A stretch of 64,000 nucleotides of DNA, taken from NCBI GenBank assembly GCA_003167495.1, contig PMSX01000139.1:1-64000 (forward strand), read 5' to 3'. This DNA is from Bryobacterales bacterium (lineage in GTDB: Bacteria; Acidobacteriota; Terriglobia; Bryobacterales; Bryobacteraceae). Each line of letters opens with the position of its first letter. Positions within the stretch are counted from its first letter, which is position 1. A program made the position numbers and the translations under genes. Below are positions 57,816 to 64,000 of this stretch, one piece after another. Under the pieces are notes generated by a model that worked only from the letters and a program-made list of their open reading frames with translations, was not told the origin of the DNA and did no database searches.

Positions 57816-58823
57816 TCTATCTCGTCGGTTGTACCAACATAACCTGATTTCTGTTGTGGTTTCGGCAATTATGAGGTCACAATTTGTGACTGCATTTAAA
57901 AAATGAACATTTGAGACATTCGCGCGGTTTTGACAGGGGAAAGCACTCCCCTCGCTTCAGCCGCCAAATGCGGGCGTCTTGCGCTACCCCTTCGAGCGGG
58001 GATCGGTCCCCGCAACGCCCCTGCCAGGGTGCGCCTTCGGCGAACGCTACCGATAAAGAATCTTGGAAGCTGGCGCGTCATTGAATTGCCCTTCGCTTGA
58101 ACCGTCCCGCGTCAAGGACGCTGGACGCGCCGCTGCTCGCGGTGCCACAAGGCGGCATCCTTGACGCGCGCCGCCGCTGCGGGCCTCTTCCGGTTATGCC
58201 GGAAAGTGCCGGTGTGCCCTTTCCGGGCCTGTCTACTGCCTGTTCATCCCGCTCATGCCGAAGGTGAATGCGGCCGAAGAAAGCCCGCGCACGATGGCGC
58301 CGGTCGTTGCAGAAGGGCCTGGCTTCCCGTTCTCGCATAAGCGCCACCTGCTTTTAACTGTCCTGCCTGCTGAAGTGCTCCTCCACTCGCACGGACTCAT
58401 ATGACGCTCACGGAGAGGTATTCCGCACAATCTTTACTAAGTAGTCAGCTTCCGGCCTTACCTCGGAGGGATTTCGGGCCGGTGAGAGTGGAGCGTTGCC
58501 TTGATCAAGGGCTCTTCGTTTTAAACCCGCCTTGCCGCTGAACGCCTGCCGCCGTCAAACTCTCCGCTGAGGTCTTGTTTCGTTCCTCTCTGGCCGCATT
58601 CTTCCTTTCCCCTTTGCCGTTCCCGTCACCGTGCCAGGTGCACCTCGCTCTTCACCGGCCAGGATGCGGTCGCCGGTCGCTAGGGTCAATTAAGGCAATT
58701 CGGTTCCCCCTGAAGGTCTCCCCCAAATTGCTATGACCCACTCCCTTGTTCGCCCGCCGTATCCCGAGCCGTAAGCGAGGCCGCACAGGACGGCCTCCTT
58801 CAAACCCAAAGGAGAAATACATC
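57816..58823. other. 1-kb noncoding region with strong inverted repeats
   Basis: No gene fits. Structures: GCGTCAAGGA/TCCTTGACGC (58109-58118 and 58158-58167, 10 bp perfect, 39-nt loop), CCGGAAAG/CTTTCCGG (58199-58206, 58219-58226), and GGGTCA..GCAATT/AATTGC..TGACCC (58683-58739). GC-rich and CT-rich stretches alternate. This could hold oriT, a structured leader or an element-specific RNA upstream of the DUF736 gene. Confidence 0.5.
58683..58739. repeat. Two-part inverted repeat before the DUF736 gene
   Basis: GGGTCA (58683-58688) pairs with TGACCC (58734-58739) and GCAATT (58695-58700) with AATTGC (58726-58731); internal loops of 6 and 2 nt and a 25-nt CT-rich loop. It lies 85 bp upstream of the DUF736 start. 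Confidence 0.5.
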
Positions 58824-59147
58824 ATGGCAACCATCGGAACTTTCAAAAAAGACGGCGCGGGTTTTACCGGCACCATCCAGACGCTCACACTCAAGGCCAA
58901 GGTCACCTTCGAGCCTCAAGAGAAAAAGAGCGACAACGCACCCGACTACCGGGTCTTCCACAGCACGAGCGGATTCACCTCCGAAATCGGCGCGGCCTGG
59001 AAGAAAACCAGCAAAGAAGGCGCGGAGTACCTCTCCGTGAGCATCGACGACCCGAGCTTTGCGGAGCGCATCAACTGCCGGCTGGTGAAAAGCACAGCGC
59101 AGGAAAGCCACACGCTCTATTGGGACCGCCAGCGCGCCCGCGACTGA
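58824..59147 (+). CDS. DUF736 family protein
   Basis: 107 residues with a classic AAAGGAG site; start MATIGTFKKDGAGFTGTIQT is diagnostic for DUF736. Followed by ITLKAKVTFEPQEKKSDNAP-like and AEYLSVSIDDPSFAERINCR segments. DUF736 genes are typical of conjugative plasmids and ICEs of proteobacteria and their relatives and lie near ArdC; function is unknown. Marks the right block as mobile-element backbone. Confidence 0.9.
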   Translation: MATIGTFKKDGAGFTGTIQTLTLKAKVTFEPQEKKSDNAPDYRVFHSTSGFTSEIGAAWKKTSKEGAEYLSVSIDDPSFAERINCRLVKSTAQESHTLYWDRQRARD

Positions 59148-59202
59148 TTCAACCACAGGGGCGGCATCGTTGCCGCCCCGATTCCCTGAAAGGACTCATC
59201 CC

Positions 59203-59301
59203 ATGACAACCTGCAACTGCATCACTCCCGGCATCAAGCGCCCCGACACGTGGGCTCCGCCCTTCGACGACATCCTCATCCATCTACAGGAGGCGCAGTG
59301 A
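59203..59301 (+). CDS. Very small hypothetical protein (32 aa)
   Basis: MTTCNCITPGIKRPDTWAPP continuing to a TGA that overlaps a GTG start of the next gene. AAAGGA lies 10 nt upstream. Has a Cys-x-Cys near the N-terminus. Support is the ribosome site and the tight coupling only. Confidence 0.45.
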   Translation: MTTCNCITPGIKRPDTWAPPFDDILIHLQEAQ

Positions 59302-59774
59302 CGAGTATGGACAGAGATCTTATCGAGCATGTCAGCGTGCCGCAGTCCCGCCTCGCCGCGGGCACCTGGAAAGGCGAGCGCGAAACCGGCGAAGGCGACA
59401 TTCATGCCTCCTATAGTGCCGACCTCGTCAGCATGACCGGCAAAGTAAGAACACCGTTCAGGCACGGCGCCTATCTCTGGGCCTGTGTGGCGATTGTCGG
59501 ACGAGGCGACCACGGCCAGGAACTCGAAGCCTACCAGCTCACGCCAGTCGGCCTCTTTACCGGGCCCGTCACCAACTATAACGCCAAGGTCCGAATCGAA
59601 GGCGGCGATGCCGCCCGCAATGACCCTAAGGGCTTCTATCACGGCATGAGCGTCGATCATGGCGGTAAACGCTGGGTACTCACCGGCCCGCCCAGCCTCT
59701 TTATCGCCGACGCGCAAGCCGCAAACGCGGCTCCCGCGCAACTCGATCTCTTTGGATGCGAGGCTGAGCCATAA
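59298..59774 (+). CDS. Hypothetical mobile-element protein (158 aa)
   Basis: GTG 59298 overlaps the previous stop (GTGA) with AGGAGG 4 nt upstream; ATG 59307 is the other option. Soluble; FRHGAYLWACVAIVGRGDHG and LTPVGLFTGPVTNYNAKVRI are its clearest segments, and the C-terminus ends LDLFG, a possible sliding-clamp-binding-like motif (QLDLFG fits the QLxLF rule for beta clamp). Family unknown. Confidence 0.6.
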   Translation: MTSMDRDLIEHVSVPQSRLAAGTWKGERETGEGDIHASYSADLVSMTGKVRTPFRHGAYLWACVAIVGRGDHGQELEAYQLTPVGLFTGPVTNYNAKVRIEGGDAARNDPKGFYHGMSVDHGGKRWVLTGPPSLFIADAQAANAAPAQLDLFGCEAEP

Positions 59775-59880
59775 AGCTCCGTATCATCGACCGGGACTGT
59801 CGCCGCAATGGCATTTGCGGTGATAGTTCCGGCAATGTCGTCACAGGCTTCGAAGTCAACTCCTGACGACCCTTACCCGT

Positions 59881-60387
59881 TTACCTCTGCGTCAGCGCCA
59901 CCCGCTGGACGCGCGCTTCGTTCTGCTCGGGCATCAGCGGCGAGAGTTCAAGCCGGACCGCGAGCGAGCACGGACCGCTGCTGCACTCCTGCGGCTCCTC
60001 TTCACTCAGCTCCGTCAGATGAAAGAGCGAGGCACGCGCGACGGCAAACTTCAGCCGATGCTCTTCCGGTATACCTCTGAGCCGCGACACAACCAGGCGA
60101 GCCTCATGATTGCCCTCGCACAGGAAATGCCGCAGGGCGGGTCCGCGAGGCGCTATCCTTCCAATCCGTTCGCCATCGACAAAGATTTCGGCATTGCGCA
60201 CGTAAAGCGTAGAGCCATATGTGTCCGCCCCGCGCTCGTCGAGCCGGAACTCCGTGAGGTATTGCGTCGCCGATGCGCAGCTTTGAAGGACATGCGGCAA
60301 GCCTGCTCCACCCCGCAGATACACCCCTGCGAGAAACCCCGCCAGACCGATATCCACCATCGCAAACGCCGCCCGTCCTGGCCTCAT
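59881..60387 (-). CDS. Hypothetical protein with N-terminal hydrophobic segment
   Basis: 168 residues: MVDIGLAGFLAGVYL forms a possible signal/anchor, then AEIFVDGERIGRIAPRGPAL and FLCEGNHEARLVVSRL, suggesting a PEGA-like or carbohydrate-binding beta domain. An overlapping + strand frame exists (60019-60411) but is less protein-like. No family. Confidence 0.5.
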   Translation of the reverse strand: MRPGRAAFAMVDIGLAGFLAGVYLRGGAGLPHVLQSCASATQYLTEFRLDERGADTYGSTLYVRNAEIFVDGERIGRIAPRGPALRHFLCEGNHEARLVVSRLRGIPEEHRLKFAVARASLFHLTELSEEEPQECSSGPCSLAVRLELSPLMPEQNEARVQRVALTQR

Positions 60388-60728
60388 GGATCTATTCTAG
60401 ATCGCATCTGAGTCATCGATGTTTCCGCCATCTCACTAATCTGTGCCTGCCGCGTCCTAGCCGATTCATTCTCACCGCTGATGCGAAAACATCGCTCTCT
60501 TCACCGCTCGCATGTCCAGCCTCTCCCGCGCACGGTTTTCTCGTAAGCCTGCCGCGACATTAGCCGGACCGCCATTCCCGTCAACGCCCTGCCCGCTCCA
60601 ACCCCTTGCCCTTAAGGGCCGCGGGCCGTGTTGGGCGTTCCCCCTTCGGGTGACGGGCCTGGGCTGATGGTCCGGCTTCTTCATGTCCGCGTCACGAGAA
60701 ACCGGTGGCGCAGAAAAGGAAAACAGAC
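60388..60728. other. Intergenic before ardC
   Basis: 341 bp, no gene; a short palindrome GCCCTTAAGGGC (60608-60619) and GC-rich words, similar in style to the region before the DUF736 gene. May hold the ardC promoter. Confidence 0.35.
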
Positions 60729-61634
60729 ATGCAAAGCACCGAAAGACAGGACGTTTATACCCGCATCACCAATCAGATCGTCGCATCGCTCGAACAGGGC
60801 GTGAGGCCCTGGATGAAGCCGTGGGACGCCGGCAACATGGACGGCAAGATCATGCGGCCCTTGCGCCATAACGGCCAGCCCTATAGCGGCATCAACATAC
60901 TGATGCTCTGGGGCTCTGCCATTGAGCAGGGCTTCACCTCGCCCATCTGGATGACCTTCCGGCAGGCAAGCGAGCTGAACGCCCATGTCAAGAAAGGCGA
61001 AAAAGGCACGCTCGTCGTCTTCGCCAACAAGCTCACCAAGACCGAGCAGGACGAAGGCGGCAACGATGTCGAGCGCCAAATCCCGTACATGAAAGGCTAT
61101 ACCACATTCAATGTTGAGCAAATCGAAGGCTTGCCGGAGTTGTACCACACGAAGCCCGAACCCAAACTCAACCCGCCGCAGCGCATCGAACATGCCGAGC
61201 AATTCTTCGCCAACACCAAAGCCGACGTGCGTATTCGCGGCAACCGCGCCTACTACGCCATCGACCCCGATTACATTGCTATGCCGCCGCTGGAGAGCTT
61301 CTCCGATGCCGAGAGCTTCTATGCCACCGTCGCACATGAATCCTGTCACTGGACCCGCCACAGCAGCCGACTCGACCGCGACTTGGGCCACAAAAGACAC
61401 GGCGATGAAGGTTATTCCCGCGAAGAACTCGTCGCTGAGCTTGGCGCAGCGTTCCTGTGCTGTGACCTTGAACTCACCCCCGTCATTCGCGAAGACCACG
61501 CTTCGTATATTGCTTCCTGGCTTGAAGTGCTGAAAAACGACAAACGCGCTATATTTCAGGCCGCTTCACACGCCCAGCGGGCCGTCGATTACCTTCACTC
61601 GCTGCAGCCGCAGCAACAGCAGGCCGCCGCGTGA
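60729..61634 (+). CDS. ardC: ArdC-type antirestriction protein
   Basis: 301 residues from ATG 60729 (AAAAGGAAAAC upstream). N-terminal ssDNA-binding domain (VYTRITNQIVASLEQGVRPW, GINILMLWGSA) and C-terminal zinc metallopeptidase-like domain with HExxH (ATVAHESCHWTRHSS) and a downstream YSREELVAELGAAFLC. ArdC protects incoming single-stranded DNA during transfer from restriction. Common beside DUF736 on conjugative elements; supports active mobility in the past. Confidence 0.93.
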   Translation: MQSTERQDVYTRITNQIVASLEQGVRPWMKPWDAGNMDGKIMRPLRHNGQPYSGINILMLWGSAIEQGFTSPIWMTFRQASELNAHVKKGEKGTLVVFANKLTKTEQDEGGNDVERQIPYMKGYTTFNVEQIEGLPELYHTKPEPKLNPPQRIEHAEQFFANTKADVRIRGNRAYYAIDPDYIAMPPLESFSDAESFYATVAHESCHWTRHSSRLDRDLGHKRHGDEGYSREELVAELGAAFLCCDLELTPVIREDHASYIASWLEVLKNDKRAIFQAASHAQRAVDYLHSLQPQQQQAAA

Positions 61635-61680
61635 GGCGGCCTCTCGCGTCTTCTCGATAAATTGTTGGGAATCGCAAGTT

Positions 61681-61905
61681 TCAGAAGAACGCTTCTGCCC
61701 GGAAGGGAACATAACTCTCATTGCTGTTCGTGATAATCAATTCGCCAATCCTGGCCGCAATTGTCAGGACGGGCGCGGTCGCCTTCGTAAAGTTGAATGA
61801 AAAGGGACGCCGGGTAAGTGCTTCTCTCACAGAATCGGACTGTTCCAATGGAAGAGCCGCAAGAAACAGCTCATATTCCTTGTCGCCGAAATCAAACGTG
61901 ATCAT
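61681..61905 (-). CDS. Small hypothetical protein
   Basis: 74 residues from ATG 61905 (MITFDFGDKEYELFLAALPL). Acidic/hydrophobic alternation with C-terminal LTIAARIGELIITNSNES. No good ribosome site; divergent to the next gene, whose proposed start occupies the same bases. Moderate doubt that it is real. Confidence 0.4.
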   Translation of the reverse strand: MITFDFGDKEYELFLAALPLEQSDSVREALTRRPFSFNFTKATAPVLTIAARIGELIITNSNESYVPFRAEAFF

Positions 61906-62696
61906 TGCTTGCCACGCGAAGATCCGACAGCAAAACACTTGCAATTGAACACACGATTGTCGAACCATTTGTTCGGGACAAGGAGGATTTTGCCGACTTC
62001 AGCGCAGCATTCCTGGCAATAGAGAACGACAGGTCTCTGGCGGTCCAAGGCCGCTGGCTGCAAATATTTGTGCCAGCGGGCGCGCTTCGGAAGCAGCCTC
62101 CAGAGACCCGGGAGGCAATGGTGAGGTCAGTCAAGACTTGGATTGAGGCGAATCGGCTTACGTTGCCTTTTGGGCGCGGCGTTTACACCTGTTCGATGAC
62201 GGGAACTTCTGGAAAGCCGGCACTCGACATATCGTTGAACGTCAAAGTCGCGCCGCTAAAACACGGCGATACCTACCAGCCCGGTGTCCTGCATGTGCGG
62301 CGACAGCAGATGGAGATCAATCTTGGTGCCGTTGTCGAGAAAGCTCTCAAAAAGAAGCTCGCTAAGTTAATAAATACAAAGTCGAACATACATATTCTTC
62401 TACTCGAACGCCAACACATGAATTTGCTTCCCGAGATGATATTGGAAGAAATAGATAAGTGTAGGGCGTCATTTCCCGGTCTAAATCGTGTTGATGAAAT
62501 CTGGTTTGTTGAAACCATCTTCTACGGTACTACCTTTGGCGGCACTTATCTTCGTTTTGAACGATACGGCAAAAACGACGAAGTAGTGCAGAGCTACGAC
62601 TTCAACGAGGGAAAGTTGATTTCGGAATGCGAGGATGGTTGGCACAAAAAAATGAGCTGCCCATCGCCAAATTCACCACATAAATGGGACCTGTAG
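61905..62696 (+). CDS. Hypothetical protein (263 aa)
   Basis: TTG start at 61905 is weak; a later in-frame ATG (62118) is possible but would lose well-composed sequence. Contains LAIENDRSLAVQGRWLQIFV, INLGAVVEKALKKKLAKLIN and HILLLERQHMNLLPEMILEE with a C-terminal EIWFVETIFYGTTFGGTYLR. No family recognised. Followed after 70 bp by the YaaC-like gene on the same strand. Confidence 0.6.
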   Translation: MLATRRSDSKTLAIEHTIVEPFVRDKEDFADFSAAFLAIENDRSLAVQGRWLQIFVPAGALRKQPPETREAMVRSVKTWIEANRLTLPFGRGVYTCSMTGTSGKPALDISLNVKVAPLKHGDTYQPGVLHVRRQQMEINLGAVVEKALKKKLAKLINTKSNIHILLLERQHMNLLPEMILEEIDKCRASFPGLNRVDEIWFVETIFYGTTFGGTYLRFERYGKNDEVVQSYDFNEGKLISECEDGWHKKMSCPSPNSPHKWDL

Positions 62697-62766
62697 TAAC
62701 CCCGCCCCAAGTTATTGCACTTCACGGAAGAGAAAACTAACAAAACACTAGTGCTAAAAAGACTGT

Positions 62767-64000
62767 ATGAGTTCAGGATGGCAACAGCGTCTTGATGTTC
62801 TACGCAGGCTGATTTTCGAACGCATCAATAATCCGCTTCAAATGCATCATTGGAAAACCAATGTAGAGGCGGAGATAGAGGACGGCGAGTACATTGTAAT
62901 GTCTGCCACGCGCGGTAAAATTACGAAGAGGTTTGCGGTTCTTTATACTCCCTCGACGTCCCATGGTGTGTACAAACGGCTTGCGTCGAGTGTAGACAGC
63001 ATCTTCGTCAATGGTCAGTACAAACTAGAGGATTTTGCTCAGGACCTGGCTGACCGTGTCACGGACGTTGCAAACTTCCACCGGATCTTAATTGAGTGGA
63101 ACAACGAAAGCACGGAAGGCAAGTTTGCTCCAACGTCGGGAAATGACGCGCCGGTAATTGTCGGTGAAAACACTTATCGATTGATTCCCGCCGAAGATCC
63201 CATTCATTCCATCTGGCTCCGACTCCGCCAATTTCAAAGCATAACTCTGGCAAAGAAGTTCTTGCGAAAACAATTGTCTTGGTCAGGAGTAGAAATTGTC
63301 GAAGCCGATTTGCAAGAAAAAGCAGAGGGCATCGCATACTGCCTGAGAAACGCTGCCGATTACTTTCAGACTACAGATCGAAACCTGAGCCAAAGGATTC
63401 TAAACCTTTACTACGGGAGCATGGCGTTTGCGAGCGCTGAAATCATGGCGGTATCCAAAGGCTCCAGGACATTAGCAGAGATTGAGGATCGCACCAAATT
63501 CGGCCACGGTCTTTACACAATTGACGGGTTCGGAACCGGCCTCGAAGATCTAGTAATGGGTGTTCTAAATAAAGGGTTTTTTCACGCCTGGATGAATGCG
63601 CTGGAAGTTGATGCCAGCAGCTTTCCTGAGAGTAAACCGAAAAAGACCGAGGACTTGCAGAAAAATTGCGGTACATGGATTTCGATCAGGGATCTTTTCG
63701 CATCGATACCGGAAGTGGCGGATTTGTACACGGACATATTCGACTCCCCTCCCCGTTGGATGGTCGCCTGGCCCGATAGGCAGCCACTTCTTGCCGATGC
63801 CGCGCAAACGTATGTGATGCTGCTCGACAAAACAGGCCGAATTTCCAAAAACGTTGTCGGAACTATGGCTGGGCCAATTGGAGAAATCTCGGAGGTGCAA
63901 GCACAAATCGGCAGACAATTTCGTGTGACGGTTACCCATGCCCAAGGCCAGCACTGGCAAACGGCCCTGAACTTGCACTCCAGCCCGTTTCAAAGGAACG
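62767..64000 (+). CDS. YaaC-like protein, 3' end beyond the window
   Basis: The frame from ATG 62767 is open through the last base (411 codons, no stop). It resembles the YaaC-like family of large helical proteins: AYCLRNAADYFQTTDRNLSQ, RILNLYYGSMAFASAEIMAV, TLAEIEDRTKFGHGLYTIDG, FFHAWMNALEVDASSFPESK. In other genomes YaaC-like proteins lie near mobile or defence loci, function unknown. Only a weak AAAAAGA site precedes the start. Confidence 0.7.
   Translation, partial: MSSGWQQRLDVLRRLIFERINNPLQMHHWKTNVEAEIEDGEYIVMSATRGKITKRFAVLYTPSTSHGVYKRLASSVDSIFVNGQYKLEDFAQDLADRVTDVANFHRILIEWNNESTEGKFAPTSGNDAPVIVGENTYRLIPAEDPIHSIWLRLRQFQSITLAKKFLRKQLSWSGVEIVEADLQEKAEGIAYCLRNAADYFQTTDRNLSQRILNLYYGSMAFASAEIMAVSKGSRTLAEIEDRTKFGHGLYTIDGFGTGLEDLVMGVLNKGFFHAWMNALEVDASSFPESKPKKTEDLQKNCGTWISIRDLFASIPEVADLYTDIFDSPPRWMVAWPDRQPLLADAAQTYVMLLDKTGRISKNVVGTMAGPIGEISEVQAQIGRQFRVTVTHAQGQHWQTALNLHSSPFQRN

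Noticed and set aside
57930-57945. Single TTTTGAC near 57.9 kb as another island promoter
   Set aside because: No second heptamer 11 bp away and no gene placed to use it.
60019-60411. 130-codon + strand frame opposite the 59881-60387 gene
   Set aside because: Its translation is Arg/Pro/His-rich with little fold-like pattern, while the minus-strand product has a clean hydrophobic start and beta-like segments.

Overview
This 64-kb window looks like part of a large conjugative plasmid or integrative conjugative element from a soil-type, GC-moderate bacterium. Protein style (UPF0182, SYLF, lmo0937-like, PRC-barrel and GH15/GH130 proteins) would fit an Acidobacteriota (Bryobacter/Solibacter-like) host. 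That taxonomic guess is an inference and not proven by any marker gene. I see no rRNA, tRNA, CRISPR array or transposase.

Layout. (1) 1-5007, mobile backbone: C-terminal part of a TrwC/TraA relaxase-helicase, a VirB11/TrbB-type ATPase, single-stranded DNA-binding protein, a small zinc ribbon, a helix-turn-helix Rep-like protein with iteron-like repeats inside its gene, and two unknowns. (2) 5167-8837: NarL-type sensor kinase, frameshifted response regulator and HtrA/Deg protease. (3) 9146-35474, central carbon and energy: tal-gnd-zwf; a small membrane protein plus CopA; an xfp - UPF0182 - proton ATPase - PPK2 operon; and divergently an OmpR-family regulator - rpiB - HAD - ackA - class I aldolase operon; then a permease, glycogen/alpha-glucan phosphorylase and a double-Usp protein. 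(4) 35463-46364: receiver-like protein, BON lipoprotein, a triosephosphate isomerase fused to a stress-type domain, GlgX, GDP-mannose pyrophosphorylase, glucoamylase and a sugar transporter. (5) 46384-55713, envelope and stress genes: metalloprotease, SYLF, YflT-like, PRC-barrel, SpoIIAA-like, GH130, phosphomannomutase-like and serpin. (6) 56426-64000, mobile-element genes again: ORF6N, a PD-(D/E)XK-like protein, DUF736, ArdC antirestriction and a YaaC-like protein running off the end.

How it works together (inference): glycogen and glucans are opened by GlgX, GlgP and GH15. Sugar phosphates pass through zwf-gnd-tal-rpiB and aldolase/Tpi to phosphoketolase, and acetyl phosphate is cashed into ATP by AckA. 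PPK2, the P-type proton pump, CopA, HtrA, Usp and BON proteins add energy buffering, ion homeostasis and envelope protection. The window thus holds a roughly 50-kb carbon/energy survival island between two blocks of conjugation-type genes.

The most striking find is a shared promoter architecture in front of tal, xfp, glgP, tpi, glgX and the GDP-mannose gene, with a weaker copy on the copA side: two TTTTGAC heptamers exactly 11 bp apart, followed by a TAnnnT -10-like hexamer 10 bp after the TTGACN of the second heptamer. At tal and tpi the start codon lies 6-7 nt after that hexamer (9 nt at glgP), suggesting leaderless mRNAs. An 11-bp direct repeat is the classic footprint of OmpR/PhoB-family regulators, and exactly one intact OmpR-family regulator lies in the window, divergent from xfp. 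Several genes (response regulator, glgX, PRC-barrel protein, serpin) carry single frameshifts or a stop, which may be real decay or base-level assembly errors.
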